A DNA stretch of 64,000 nucleotides from NCBI GenBank assembly GCA_947632605.1, contig CANRPX010000001.1, positions 1 to 64,000 of the forward strand. The letters run 5' to 3'. The notes beneath the pieces were generated by a model. It was not told where the DNA came from. It saw only the letters and a program-made list of their open reading frames with translations, and did not search any database. The translations under genes and the position numbers were made by a program. Shown in pieces: positions 1-8,886 of the stretch; the first letter of the stretch is position 1; the number at the start of each line of letters is the position of its first letter. Source of the stretch: an uncultured Clostridia bacterium (GTDB lineage: Bacteria; Bacillota; Clostridia; TANB77; CAG-508).

Positions 1-25
1 TATTTTTAATAAATTAAAAAAAGTA

Positions 26-54
26 TTGACATATAAATTTTTAGATAGTATAAT
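26..54 (+). promoter_or_regulatory. Promoter of the tRNA-Leu gene
   Basis: A perfect -35 box TTGACA (26-31) and a perfect -10 box TATAAT (49-54) are separated by 17 bases, ending 21 bases before the tRNA. This is the consensus housekeeping sigma promoter expected for a stable RNA gene. Confidence 0.85.
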
Positions 55-75
55 AATTGTTGTCAGTTCGATAAT

Positions 76-163
76 GCAGATGTGGCGGAACTGGTAGACG
101 CACAGGACTTAAAATCCTGCGGACGAATAATCCGTGCCGGTTCGATTCCGGCCATCTGCACCA
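76..163 (+). tRNA. tRNA-Leu (UAA)
   Basis: A class II tRNA with a long variable arm. The acceptor arms are GCAGATG and CATCTGC, followed by A and an encoded CCA. The anticodon loop CTTAAAA gives anticodon TAA, which decodes UUA, the dominant leucine codon in this AT-rich genome. The T-arm GGTTCGATTCC is canonical. Confidence 0.96.
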
Positions 164-192
164 AAACCTGAGAGAAATCTCAGGTTTTTTAT
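163..192 (+). terminator. Terminator after tRNA-Leu
   Basis: A 9-bp perfect stem (165-173 with 178-186) with a GAAA loop is followed by a T run. It ends the tRNA transcript before mntP. Confidence 0.85.
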
Positions 193-294
193 TTTTTATT
201 TATGTATTTTTTTATTTCTAGACATATAAAATATTATAATGTATAATATTTTTCTACAAGTAAAATTAATTCATAAACTTAAAAGGAGAAAATA

Positions 295-855
295 ATGAGA
301 GTACTAGAAATTGTTTTTATAGGAATTGGATTAGCCATGGATGCATTTGCTGTATCTATATGTAAAGGCTTATCAATGAAAAAACTAGATTTAAAAAAAG
401 CTATCATTATCGCATTATATTTTGGAATTTTTCAGGCAATAATGCCTCTTATAGGATACTTTTTAGGGATAAATCTTCAAAGCTTTGTTACAAGTATAGA
501 TCATTGGATTGCTTTTATTCTATTAAGTTTTATTGGTGGAAATATGATAAAAGAATCTTTTGATGATGAAATAGAAAAAAGAAATGATAAAGTAGATTTT
601 AAAACAATGATAATTCTTGCTATTGCTACAAGTATTGATGCTTTAGCTGTTGGAATTACTTTTGCATTTTTAAATGCAAATATCATTTTGTCTGTTACAT
701 TTATTGGAATAATAACATTTATAATCTCAATTCTTGGTGTAAAAATAGGAAACAAATTTGGAGATAAATTTCAAAATAAAGCTGAACTTTTAGGAGGAAT
801 TATTTTAATTCTAATAGGATTAAAAATACTTTTAGAACATTTAGGAATTTTATAA
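295..855 (+). CDS. mntP: Manganese efflux pump MntP (DUF204 family)
   Basis: A 186-residue membrane protein with about six hydrophobic segments, the normal length for MntP. Two family hallmarks are visible: an aspartate near the start of the first helix (D16, in an MDAFAVS context) and a second in a SIDALAVG motif (D115). These pseudo-symmetric acidic helices are thought to form the Mn2+ path. MntP exports manganese across the inner membrane. A good AAGGAG site lies a few bases before the ATG. The gene is a single unit between terminators. I do not see a yybP-ykoY manganese riboswitch upstream, so regulation is unclear. The family call is firm; the substrate comes from family knowledge. Confidence 0.9.
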   Translation: MRVLEIVFIGIGLAMDAFAVSICKGLSMKKLDLKKAIIIALYFGIFQAIMPLIGYFLGINLQSFVTSIDHWIAFILLSFIGGNMIKESFDDEIEKRNDKVDFKTMIILAIATSIDALAVGITFAFLNANIILSVTFIGIITFIISILGVKIGNKFGDKFQNKAELLGGIILILIGLKILLEHLGIL

Positions 856-891
856 AATAAATAAAGAAAAGTAATTGACAAAACATCTAAA

Positions 892-929
892 CTGAGTTGG
901 AACAAGTGAAATCTCCAACTCGGTTTTTA
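892..929 (+). terminator. Terminator after mntP
   Basis: A 10-bp stem (892-901 with 914-923, one G-T pair) followed by TTTTTATT, about 35 bases past the mntP stop. Confidence 0.75.
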
Positions 930-1063
930 TTAATAAAATAAAATTTTTATATTTAGTTAATCTATGTTGTTGTAAATAAAAGTATGTTAATAATTGAATA
1001 CAAATTTACTAAATAATTTTTTAAAAATAATATAATAGCCTTTGAAAATATATTTTGGCAATA

Positions 1064-1726
1064 TTAAATACGATTTACAATTTCAGAAATCAATGTTTTT
1101 GGTGTAATTTTTTCACAATAATTAGAAAATAATTCATTTAAATTAGAATTAAATTTTAATGAATTTACAGAACGAACAATTGACCATTTTACATTATCTG
1201 GTTTAACATTATAAATCTTTGCAATATATGGATAGACTTCTTGTGTTAAATTTTCAAATAAATATTTTTCTTTATTTATATAAGAATAAACAATCGCTTC
1301 TAAAAGGTAATTTGTTCCAATTAATTTAAAATCAAAATTAAGTCTTTCCATAATTTTATAGACTTTTTTACGAACACTTCTAGCATTTATTTTTAATATA
1401 AATTTTTGAAATTCTTTTTGAAGATATTTATCATTACATTCTAATGGTAAATGTAAAATATATTTTGAATTTCTAAAATTTTGCGGATTTTGACAAAAAA
1501 TAATTTTATTTTCAATATTTTTAAATAGTGAAAGATTTTCTAATTTTTTTGTTCCACATTCAGATACAATAATCATATTTATTTTATTATGATTTAACAT
1601 ATCTGTAAGTTCTTCAATATTGCTGGTAATACCAATAAGTTTGATATTGTCTAATTTTCCTAAAAGAATATTACAAATTCTTTTAATTAATTTCAAATTA
1701 TTATTATAAATTATTGCTTTATACAT
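1064..1726 (-). CDS. Spo0A C-terminal-domain regulator with degenerate receiver
   Basis: The last ~110 of 220 residues resemble the Spo0A DNA-binding domain: a helix with LIGTNYLLEAI matching the Spo0A pattern of KGYxYLREAI, then LTQEVYPYIAKIYN, as in Spo0A's KELYPTIAKKYN, then a helix ending SIVRSVNS. The first ~100 residues have the size and strand pattern of a response-regulator receiver, but the acidic pair is replaced by asparagines (residues 8-10), and the strand that should carry the phosphoacceptor aspartate reads IIVSECG. Phosphorylation as in Spo0A is therefore unlikely. In Spo0A this domain binds 0A boxes to start sporulation; here the target is unknown. It lies divergent from the ECF sigma operon with about 100 bases between. 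An AAGGAG-like site precedes the start. Confidence 0.75.
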   Translation of the reverse strand: MYKAIIYNNNLKLIKRICNILLGKLDNIKLIGITSNIEELTDMLNHNKINMIIVSECGTKKLENLSLFKNIENKIIFCQNPQNFRNSKYILHLPLECNDKYLQKEFQKFILKINARSVRKKVYKIMERLNFDFKLIGTNYLLEAIVYSYINKEKYLFENLTQEVYPYIAKIYNVKPDNVKWSIVRSVNSLKFNSNLNELFSNYCEKITPKTLISEIVNRI

Positions 1727-1828
1727 AAGTAATTCTCCTTATAATAATAAAACAATTCAAGAGCACAAAAAGTGACAAAAATTTTTAAAATAAAATAAAT
1801 AATTTTACAAAAGGTAATAAAATTAAGT

Positions 1829-2338
1829 ATGAGTATAAAGATTGATTCGAAAAATTTAGTAACTAAATATTCAGATATGATTTATCACATAGCACTAAGT
1901 TATTTGAAAAATAAAGATGATGCTGAAGATATTGTTCAAGAAGTTTTTATGAATTACATAAATTTTATAAAAACAAATAATGATTTTGAAAGTGAAAATC
2001 ACGAAAAATTTTGGATAATAAGAGTAACAATAAATTTATGCAATAATGAATTAAAATCTAAAAGAAAAAGAAATAAAGTAATTCTAAATAATGAAATTTT
2101 TAAGACTTTTGATTTTAATGAAAATGAAATTTGTTTAATAGATTGCATAGATAAATTAAAAGATAATTATAAAATTGTATTTGAATTATTTTATATAAAA
2201 GAACTTAAGATATCAGAAATTAGCGCAATACTAAATATTAGTGAATCTAATGTAAAAACGAGACTAAAAAGAGCAAGAGATAAATTAAAGAAAATCCTAC
2301 AATCAGGAGGTGAAAGAAAGAGTGAAGAATTTAGATGA
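1829..2338 (+). CDS. ECF-type RNA polymerase sigma factor
   Basis: 169 residues, typical for the ECF group. Residues ~10-75 carry sigma region 2 (a DAEDIVQEVF motif that binds core polymerase and the -10 element). Residues ~110-160 carry region 4 with a helix-turn-helix (ISEISAILNISESNVKTRLKRAR) that reads the -35 element. The gene overlaps the next one, a membrane protein with a cytoplasmic N-terminus of the DUF4179 anti-sigma type, so the pair forms a signal-responsive unit. ECF genes are usually autoregulated; I could not recognise a cognate promoter by eye. The class is clear, the ECF subgroup is not. Confidence 0.88.
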   Translation: MSIKIDSKNLVTKYSDMIYHIALSYLKNKDDAEDIVQEVFMNYINFIKTNNDFESENHEKFWIIRVTINLCNNELKSKRKRNKVILNNEIFKTFDFNENEICLIDCIDKLKDNYKIVFELFYIKELKISEISAILNISESNVKTRLKRARDKLKKILQSGGERKSEEFR

Positions 2339-2999
2339 TGAAATTGATAATTTAAAAAATAAAATAAAAAATATAAAGTTAGATGATGATTTTAAAGAAG
2401 ATTTATCTAATAAAATTGAAACAGAATATAGAAAAGATAATATATCTAAAAAGAAAAAGACATTTTATTTTCCAAAACAAATTGTTGCAGCAGTTTTCTG
2501 CGTTATTATATTAACTAGTTGTGTATTTGCAGATGAAATTGGAAATTTTGTTAATAATCTTTTTCCTAATACAACTCTTGATGTAGAACAATTACTTGCA
2601 AATGGTAACTTACAAGCTATAAATATGGATTATATAAAACAAGATGGAGTGGCTATAAAAGTTGATTATGTATTACAAGAAGAAAATTCACTTTATATAG
2701 TTTTTAATATTTTAGCAGATGAAGAAATTAATAATGTTTATTTAGAAAAAATTAAAGTTATTAATCAAGATAATAAGGTTATATTTGACAATATTGATTA
2801 TATTACAGATATGTCTAAGCTTTTTTATAAAATAGATAATATTGACAATAAAAACATTATATTGACAGCAAAATTAGATAATTTAGAAAAAAATGAGGAA
2901 AATAAAAAAATTAATATATATATAGAAAAAATTAAATTAAAATATAATAATAGCTTAAGAAATATTGAAAAACAATGGAAATTTAATATAGAAATTTAA
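2322..2999 (+). CDS. DUF4179-like membrane anti-sigma factor
   Basis: About 225 residues: a charged cytoplasmic part of ~45 residues, one membrane segment (IVAAVFCVIILTSCVF) and an extracellular part in the DUF4179 pattern, with residues such as DYVLQEENSLYIVFNI. The reading frame is also open from a GTG at 2310, but that codon overlaps the AGGAGG site at 2305-2310. The GTG at 2322 lies 11 bases after AGGAGG and is the better start. Either way the gene overlaps the sigma factor's stop, so the two are probably translated together. The inferred role is to hold the sigma factor at the membrane until an envelope signal arrives. The fold call is moderate. Confidence 0.72.
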   Translation: MKNLDDEIDNLKNKIKNIKLDDDFKEDLSNKIETEYRKDNISKKKKTFYFPKQIVAAVFCVIILTSCVFADEIGNFVNNLFPNTTLDVEQLLANGNLQAINMDYIKQDGVAIKVDYVLQEENSLYIVFNILADEEINNVYLEKIKVINQDNKVIFDNIDYITDMSKLFYKIDNIDNKNIILTAKLDNLEKNEENKKINIYIEKIKLKYNNSLRNIEKQWKFNIEI

Positions 3000-3005
3000 C
3001 AAAAA

Positions 3006-3040
3006 GACCCAGCTTTGAAATGAGCTGGGCCTTGCTTTTA
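3006..3040 (+). terminator. Terminator after the sigma/anti-sigma operon
   Basis: Stem CCCAGCT/AGCTGGG (3008-3014 with 3023-3029) followed by a T-rich stretch. It lies between convergent genes and may serve both. Confidence 0.7.
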
Positions 3041-3080
3041 CTTAAAAAGTGTTGCTTTGATGCAGAATGTAAAATAAAGT

Positions 3081-3560
3081 TTATTTCCAAGAATAATATG
3101 TAAGTGTTACTTTAATTGCTTCTGATCCACCATTGATGATTCTGAATAAGTAAGAACCACCAGTAAAACGTAAATCAATCCAGTCAGCTTTTGTTGCTAC
3201 ACCGTTAGCAATCCCATTTTGACTTGCAACTGTTCCAGTTACATCATACATAAGAGCAACGGAATATGAAACTGATACAGGAGCACCGCTTACACCAGTT
3301 GCACTCATCTCATAAGCAAAATACCGATCTGGTATTATGAATTGAGGAGTGTATGTGGTAATACCAACACCAACAGTGTAAGTATTCTGGTCCCACATTG
3401 CAGGCATAATGCCAGCATCATCTCCAGGTTTTACGGACAGTGTTACGACATGCTTTTCCAGAACAGCTTGATCTGTTTCAGCTGCGAACGCAGTTACCGA
3501 AAAAGATAGGCACATAGCAACTGCCAGAATCAGTGAAAATAATTTCTTTGCTTTTTTCAT
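3081..3560 (-). CDS. Small secreted protein of unknown function
   Basis: 159 residues with a clear signal peptide: a KKAKK start, a hydrophobic core and a likely cut in AFA|AET near residue 28. The mature part (~130 residues) has alternating polar and hydrophobic residues, many T, V, Y and G, and one late WIDLRFTGGSYLF stretch, which suggests a beta-sandwich. I do not recognise a family. Codon use differs sharply from the neighbours: codons such as CTG, GCC and GGC are common and local GC is plainly higher, which points to recent transfer. A strong GGAGG site lies 7-8 bases before the ATG. A leader of ~100 bases with no ORF precedes it. It has no operon partner. Confidence 0.7.
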   Translation of the reverse strand: MKKAKKLFSLILAVAMCLSFSVTAFAAETDQAVLEKHVVTLSVKPGDDAGIMPAMWDQNTYTVGVGITTYTPQFIIPDRYFAYEMSATGVSGAPVSVSYSVALMYDVTGTVASQNGIANGVATKADWIDLRFTGGSYLFRIINGGSEAIKVTLTYYSWK

Positions 3561-3886
3561 CTTTAATAACCTCCAATCGTTTTAAAGAAACTAACTTCTT
3601 GGAACACCACTAATTCTGCATCGTGTCATTCTTCGTAGGAGCATAATAGAACCACTCTACTATAATGACTTTTCAAACGCCTTATAAAAGTGAAAGCAAA
3701 AGAATTATAAAATAAAAACAAAAAAATTACAATTATATGTAGTGAAAAAAGATAGCAAAATAGCGAGTTTTAAAGTTTTTTATTTTTAAATTTAAAAAAT
3801 AAAAATCAATTTTCATCAATTTTTTACACAGGTTTAATTTTATATGATAATCTAGAGGAGCTTATTTAAAAAAAGGAGATGTACTT

Positions 3887-4759
3887 ATGATAAGAGCAGA
3901 TAAAAATTCAAATCAAATTAATAATTTTAGAAAACTTAATATGAGAGATATTTTTAATATTATAGTTTCTGTTATAGGAATTGCGATAGCTACTATTCAA
4001 ATGTTTGAAACAAGACAGTTTAAGGTCATTATATATAATATTTCAATTTGTGTAATTATTGTTTTAGTTAATATTTTTGCATTTACTAATAAACATCGAG
4101 AAATAAAAGCAAAGATAAATATAAAAAAATTAGAAGAAAAAAATAAAAATCTGTTAGAAGTTAATGATGATGTAAGATGTTTTAAACATGATTTTAATAA
4201 TATTATGCAAGCAATAAATGGATATATAGATTTAAAAGATATAAATGCTTTAGAAAAGTATTTTAATTCAGTTATAAAAGATTGCCATCATATAAATACT
4301 GTTGAATTGCTAAATTATCAAGTAATAGATAATCCAGCATTATATGCAGTACTATTAAATAAATATACTATTGCAAAAGAAAATAACATTATGATGAATA
4401 TTGATATTTGTATGAGCTTAAGTGCTTTTGAAGAAAAAGCATATAATATTTCTAGAATATTAGGAATATTGTTAGATAATGCAATAGAAGCTACAAATGA
4501 ATGTAAAGAAAGAATTATAAATGTTCAATTTTATAAAGAAAGAAATAAAAATTTAATAGTAATTGAAAATACCTTTGTTGATAAGAACATAGATACAGAT
4601 AAAATGTATGAAAAAGGATTTTCTAGTAAAAAGGCAAAAGGAAACTCAGGATTAGGATTATGGAAAATAAAAAATATTATAAGAAAAGAAGAATGTTTTA
4701 ATTTATTAACTGATATAGAAGATGATATGTTTAGACAAAAATTAGAAGTATATACATAA
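3887..4759 (+). CDS. Orphan GHKL-domain sensor kinase (AgrC/SpoOB-like)
   Basis: 290 residues. Two membrane segments lie near residues 20-40 and 50-70, with almost no sensor loop between. A SpoOB-like dimerization helix follows with the KHDFNN motif (phosphoacceptor histidine near residue 98). The C-terminal GHKL ATPase domain shows the N-box (LLDNAIEA), a GFSSKK segment and the G-box (GNSGLGLWKI). AgrC-type kinases of this class usually sense peptides and sit beside a LytTR regulator. No regulator or peptide gene is adjacent, and the many membrane helices of AgrC are missing, so partner and signal are unknown. An AAGGAGATG site precedes the start. The ribosomal promoter follows downstream. 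Confidence 0.8.
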   Translation: MIRADKNSNQINNFRKLNMRDIFNIIVSVIGIAIATIQMFETRQFKVIIYNISICVIIVLVNIFAFTNKHREIKAKINIKKLEEKNKNLLEVNDDVRCFKHDFNNIMQAINGYIDLKDINALEKYFNSVIKDCHHINTVELLNYQVIDNPALYAVLLNKYTIAKENNIMMNIDICMSLSAFEEKAYNISRILGILLDNAIEATNECKERIINVQFYKERNKNLIVIENTFVDKNIDTDKMYEKGFSSKKAKGNSGLGLWKIKNIIRKEECFNLLTDIEDDMFRQKLEVYT

Positions 4760-4787
4760 ATATTTTACAAAACTTGGTATAAAACTA

Positions 4788-4816
4788 TTGATTTTTAACG
4801 TAAAAGCTGTTATAAT
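4788..4816 (+). promoter_or_regulatory. Promoter of rpsB-tsf
   Basis: TTGATT (4788-4793), 17 bases, then TATAAT (4811-4816). The predicted leader before rpsB is about 110 bases, long enough for feedback control by S2, though I could not identify a specific S2-binding fold. Confidence 0.75.
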
Positions 4817-4934
4817 GTCATAGTTATTAAATAACACACATAGATGGAGTTTTAAATTGTGCTTAAAAATTTTTTAAGTTGTTTAAAATGAAGAAGTTTA
4901 TGGAGGAAAAACAAAAAAAGGGAGGAAATTTAAA

Positions 4935-5741
4935 ATGGCAGTAGTTGCAATGAAACAATTACTTGAAGCTGGTGTTCATTTTGGACATCAAACAAGAAGA
5001 TGGGATCCTAAAATGGCTGAATATATTTTTCAAGCTAGAAATGGAATCCATATAATAGACTTACAAAAAACTTCAAAAAAATTAGATGAAGCTTATAAGT
5101 TTATTAAAGACAAAGCAGAAGAAGGAAAAACAGTTCTTTTCGTAGGAACTAAAAAACAAGCACAAGAGTGCATTAAGGAAGCTGCTCAAAAATGTAATAT
5201 GTATTACGTTGATCAAAGATGGTTAGGCGGAATGTTAACAAATTTCAAAACAATTGAAGGAAGAATTCAAAGATTAAGAGATTTGGAAACTATGTCTGAA
5301 GATGGTACATTTGATGTATTACCTAAAAAAGAAGTTATAGGATTAAGAAGCGAAATGGAAAAACTAGAAAAAAATCTTGGTGGAATTAAAGATATGAAAG
5401 AAATGCCAGGAGTTATGTTCGTAGTAGATCCTAAAAAAGAAAGAATAGCTATATTAGAAGCTAGAAAATTAGGAATACCAGTTGTAGGTTTAGTAGATAC
5501 AAACTGCAATCCAGAAGATGTTGATTATGCTATTCCAGGAAATGATGATGCTATAAGAGCTGTTAAATTAATAGCAGATGTTATGGCTAATGCTGTTATA
5601 GAAGGTAGACAAGGAGAAGATGCTGAAGTTCCTGAAGAAATGGCATCAGATGAAGAAATAACAGATATGGAAGAAGTTGTTGCTGAAGAAAAAGAAGAAA
5701 CATCTGATGAAGAAAAAGAAGAAAAAGTAGAAGAAGAATAA
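4935..5741 (+). CDS. rpsB: 30S ribosomal protein S2
   Basis: 268 residues. It begins with the standard S2 pattern ([22 protein letters not shown]) and contains [20 protein letters not shown] and [20 protein letters not shown], all strongly conserved in S2. S2 joins the 30S subunit late and helps recruit S1 or the mRNA. The last ~45 residues are an acidic tail of E, D and K that exceeds the conserved core; such tails are common in low-GC Bacillota. An AGGGAGG site gives the start. The gene is followed by tsf, the usual partner. Confidence 0.98.
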   Translation: MAVVAMKQLLEAGVHFGHQTRRWDPKMAEYIFQARNGIHIIDLQKTSKKLDEAYKFIKDKAEEGKTVLFVGTKKQAQECIKEAAQKCNMYYVDQRWLGGMLTNFKTIEGRIQRLRDLETMSEDGTFDVLPKKEVIGLRSEMEKLEKNLGGIKDMKEMPGVMFVVDPKKERIAILEARKLGIPVVGLVDTNCNPEDVDYAIPGNDDAIRAVKLIADVMANAVIEGRQGEDAEVPEEMASDEEITDMEEVVAEEKEETSDEEKEEKVEEE

Positions 5742-5749
5742 TATTTGCA

Positions 5750-5787
5750 AGGGCGCTATTACTATATTTTTTAAGTAAGCACGCCCT
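5750..5787 (+). terminator. Hairpin between rpsB and tsf (weak terminator or attenuator)
   Basis: AGGGCG (5750-5755) pairs with CGCCCT (5782-5787) around a 26-base loop. There is no strong T run after it, so full termination is unlikely. It may set the S2/EF-Ts ratio or mark a processing site. Confidence 0.4.
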
Positions 5788-5817
5788 AATTTTAAAATAA
5801 AATAGGGGGTATCTAAT

Positions 5818-6693
5818 ATGATAACTGCAGAATTAGTAAAACAACTAAGAGAAAAAACTGGAGCAGGAATGATGGACTGCAAAAAAGTTTTAACAGAAAC
5901 AGATGGAGATATGGAAAAAGCAGCTGAATTATTAAGAGAAAGAGGAATTGCAAAAGCAGCTAAAAAATCAGGAAGAATAGCAGCTGAAGGTTTAGTTACT
6001 ACTTTTGTTTCAGAAAATAAAAAAGTTGGATCTGTTGTTGAAGTAAATGCTGAAACAGACTTTGTTGCTAAAAATGATGAATTTGTTAAATTTGTAAATG
6101 ATGTAGCTGAAATAGTTGCAGATGAAAATCCAGCAGATTTAGATGCTTTATTAGAAGTTCAATATAAAAATAGTGGAAAAACAGTAAGAGAAGTTTTAAC
6201 AGAAAAAATTGCTACTATTGGTGAAAATATGTCAATTAGAAGATTTGAAAGATTTGAATCTGAAGGATTAGTAGAAAGTTATATTCACGGAGCTGGAAAA
6301 ATAGCTGTATTAGTTGATTTTAAATCTGGAGATACAGAATTAGCAAAAGATGTATGTATGCAAATTGCTGCTGCAAAACCAGAATATTTAAATAGAGAAT
6401 CAGTTCCACAAGATAGAGTAGCAAAAGAAATGGAAATTTTAAAAGCACAAGCTATGAATGAAGGAAAACCTGCTGAAATAGCTGAAAAAATGGTTCAAGG
6501 TAGAATAGGAAAATTCTATGGAGAAATTTGTTTATTAGACCAAGAATTTGTTAAAGATCCAAGTGTAAAAGTTGGAGACTTAATTAAAAGTAAAGGTGCA
6601 GAAATAACAAGATTTGCTAGATTTGAAAAAGGCGAAGGAATTGAGAAAAAAGAAGAAAACTTTGCAGAAGAAGTAATGAAACAATTAAAATAG
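5818..6693 (+). CDS. tsf: Elongation factor Ts
   Basis: 291 residues. The N-terminal UBA-like domain (residues 1-55) has LREKTGAGMMDCKKVL, and the core carries the TDFVAKND motif that inserts into EF-Tu and expels GDP. Both are diagnostic. EF-Ts recycles EF-Tu during elongation. A GGGGG-type ribosome site precedes the ATG. Cotranscription with rpsB is likely because the gap is only 76 bases with no strong terminator, and a perfect terminator follows. Confidence 0.97.
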   Translation: MITAELVKQLREKTGAGMMDCKKVLTETDGDMEKAAELLRERGIAKAAKKSGRIAAEGLVTTFVSENKKVGSVVEVNAETDFVAKNDEFVKFVNDVAEIVADENPADLDALLEVQYKNSGKTVREVLTEKIATIGENMSIRRFERFESEGLVESYIHGAGKIAVLVDFKSGDTELAKDVCMQIAAAKPEYLNRESVPQDRVAKEMEILKAQAMNEGKPAEIAEKMVQGRIGKFYGEICLLDQEFVKDPSVKVGDLIKSKGAEITRFARFEKGEGIEKKEENFAEEVMKQLK

Positions 6694-6703
6694 TATTTTT
6701 TTA

Positions 6704-6734
6704 AAAAGCGTGCTTTAAAAAGCACGCTTTTTTT
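6704..6734 (+). terminator. Terminator of the rpsB-tsf operon
   Basis: Stem AAAGCGTGCT/AGCACGCTTT with a short A/T loop, followed by a run of T. Confidence 0.92.
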
Positions 6735-6802
6735 ATTTATTTTATTGAAAAAAAATTATTATTTGATAGAATTATATAAATAATATTATTGGGGAGAAAT
6801 GT

Positions 6803-8743
6803 ATGAAACTTAAAAATAAAATTGAATTAATTTTTTTATTATTTTTAACTATATTTTTATTTAGTAATATAAAATCTTTTGCAGGTTCACAAGATTGGAA
6901 TTCACTAGATTATAATGTTGAAGTTAAAAATAATGGAGACATGGATATTATAGAAACATGGGATATTAATATAAGAGAAACTAACACACTTTTTAAAGAC
7001 TTTGATATAGACTATTCTAAATATTCTGGAATTTCAAATGTAAAAGTTTCTATAATTGATTCAGGAGAAGAAAAATTTCTAAAAGAAATTTATGAAGAAC
7101 AATATCATGTAGATAAGGGATGCTACTATGGGTTACCAATTAAAAACAATTCTCAATTTGAAATTGCTTGGAATGTTGGGTTAGATGATTCTTCTGCATC
7201 TAGAACATATAAAATTTATTATACAGTTAAAAACGCAGTAAAAGTTTACAATGACTGTACAGAATTATATTGGCAATTTTTAGGAACAGATAATCAAATC
7301 CCTGGAAAAAATATTACAGGAAGAATAAAACTTCCTAAAAAAGTAGATGATATAGAAAAACTTAGAGTTTGGGGACACGGGAGTCTAACAGGAGAAATTA
7401 CAAAAGTTGGAAATGACTTAGTAGAATTTAATATGCCAAAATTATCTAGAAATTCTATGTTAGAAGTAAGAATTGTTACAGAAGAAAATATTTATGATAT
7501 GAGTGACAATAAACATAATAACAATTATTTAGATTCTATATTATCTGAAGAAAAAAAGTGGGCAGATGAAGCTAATGCCGAAAGAGAATCTGCAAGAAAT
7601 ACTAAAAAAATAATTATTTGTATATTAATTATTTGTATTCTTATTAATATTTTCTTTGTAGTATTCTTTATTCGTAAAATAAGGGGATATATAAAATCAC
7701 GTAAAGAATTAAAAGAAAAATATGCAAATAATTTAAATGAATTAAAATATTTTAGAGAAATACCAAATGAAGAAATTTCAACTCCTGCAAGAGCTTTGTA
7801 TTTATACAAATTTGAAAATATAAAACCTAATTTTACTCAATCAGACATTTCAAAAATTTTTTCTGCAACTATTTTAGATTTATCTTTAAAGAAAATAATA
7901 CATTTTGAACCCGTAGAAAAAAATGATATTAAAATTGTATTAGATGATAAAAGAGAAACTTTAGATTTACCAGATGATGAAAAAAGAGTACATAAAACAT
8001 TATTAGAAGCTATAGAAGGTAAAGATTCGATTACAACTAAAGAATTTAAAAAATTTGCTAAAAAGAATTATAATTTAATATATGCAAGATTCATTGGTTT
8101 GGGAAGATTAATGGAAAAAAATACTGATAATATGTTAGATAATACAAAAAAACAAATTTCAGAACAAATAGAATCAAAGCAAAGAAAATATTTACTTTTA
8201 TTTTGCCTTTCATTCATTCTTATGTTTGTAATTCCAATTTTTCCAACTATTCCAATAGGATTAATAACTTGTATTTTTGTACTTTCTAAGAATCTTAAAG
8301 CTTTTTCAATTCTTAATGAAGAAGGAATGGCAGAAGCCCAAAAGTGGAGAGGGTTGAAAAATTATATGACAGACTATTCTTTATTAAAAGAAAGATTAGT
8401 ACCAGATATACTTTTATGGGAAAAATACTTAGTTTATGCAACAGCTTTTGGAGTTGCAGAAAAAGTTATAAAACAATTAAAAATTGTTCATCCTGAAATG
8501 TTTACAGCAGAAAGTACATATTATAATTATGGATATTGGAATATAATAACAAATTCAAGTTTGGGAATAGAAAGTTTTACAAAATTTAGTTCTGATATAG
8601 AAAATGTATATTCTAGTGCAATTAGTTCATACAATGCTGCTAATTCAATAGATACAAGCAGTAGTGGTGGCGGAGGCGGTTTCTCAAGTGGTGGCCGGAG
8701 GCCGGTGGCGGCGGAGGCGGCTGTGGAGGTCGTTAGAATATGA
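6803..8743 (+). CDS. DUF2207 membrane protein with frameshifted glycine tail
   Basis: 646 residues: signal peptide or first helix (residues ~5-25), an extracellular DUF2207 domain (~30-240), a membrane helix near 270-292, a cytoplasmic region, and a hydrophobic pair near 463-500. This is the usual order for DUF2207 proteins, whose function is unknown. Such proteins often end in a poly-glycine tail. Here the tail starts well (SSGGGGGFSSGG, ending near residue 626) but then reads RRPVAAEAAVEVVRI. Removing two C bases (one of 8695/8696 and one of 8702/8703) restores a run of glycines ending CGGR with a TAG at 8734-8736. So the printed C-terminus is probably wrong, through mutation or a base-calling error in a GC-rich repeat. 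A GGGGAG site precedes the ATG. Confidence 0.82.
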   Translation: MKLKNKIELIFLLFLTIFLFSNIKSFAGSQDWNSLDYNVEVKNNGDMDIIETWDINIRETNTLFKDFDIDYSKYSGISNVKVSIIDSGEEKFLKEIYEEQYHVDKGCYYGLPIKNNSQFEIAWNVGLDDSSASRTYKIYYTVKNAVKVYNDCTELYWQFLGTDNQIPGKNITGRIKLPKKVDDIEKLRVWGHGSLTGEITKVGNDLVEFNMPKLSRNSMLEVRIVTEENIYDMSDNKHNNNYLDSILSEEKKWADEANAERESARNTKKIIICILIICILINIFFVVFFIRKIRGYIKSRKELKEKYANNLNELKYFREIPNEEISTPARALYLYKFENIKPNFTQSDISKIFSATILDLSLKKIIHFEPVEKNDIKIVLDDKRETLDLPDDEKRVHKTLLEAIEGKDSITTKEFKKFAKKNYNLIYARFIGLGRLMEKNTDNMLDNTKKQISEQIESKQRKYLLLFCLSFILMFVIPIFPTIPIGLITCIFVLSKNLKAFSILNEEGMAEAQKWRGLKNYMTDYSLLKERLVPDILLWEKYLVYATAFGVAEKVIKQLKIVHPEMFTAESTYYNYGYWNIITNSSLGIESFTKFSSDIENVYSSAISSYNAANSIDTSSSGGGGGFSSGGRRPVAAEAAVEVVRI

Positions 8744-8747
8744 ATTT

Positions 8748-8788
8748 AAAAGATGAAGTTATTTAAACAAAACTTCATCTTTTTTTGT
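8748..8788 (+). terminator. Terminator after the DUF2207 gene
   Basis: A perfect 10-bp stem (AGATGAAGTT 8751-8760 with 8771-8780) followed by seven or more T. Confidence 0.88.
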
Positions 8789-8822
8789 TTGTGAATTTTG
8801 AGTAAAATTAGGAAAATTTTAC

Positions 8823-8851
8823 TTGATTTTTGTATTTTTATGTAGTAAAAT
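8823..8851 (+). promoter_or_regulatory. Promoter of the carAB leader
   Basis: TTGATT (8823-8828) and TAAAAT (8846-8851) with 17 bases between. It is the only plausible promoter before carAB, because the stretch between the attenuator (ends 9024) and carA is too short for another. Confidence 0.6.
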
Positions 8852-8886
8852 TTTATACAGTGTAAGAAAAGGAAAGGAATAGAATA

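Noticed and set aside
199..294. Manganese riboswitch (yybP-ykoY) before mntP
   Set aside because: The 100-base leader is AT-rich and I could not find the conserved paired helices of that class.
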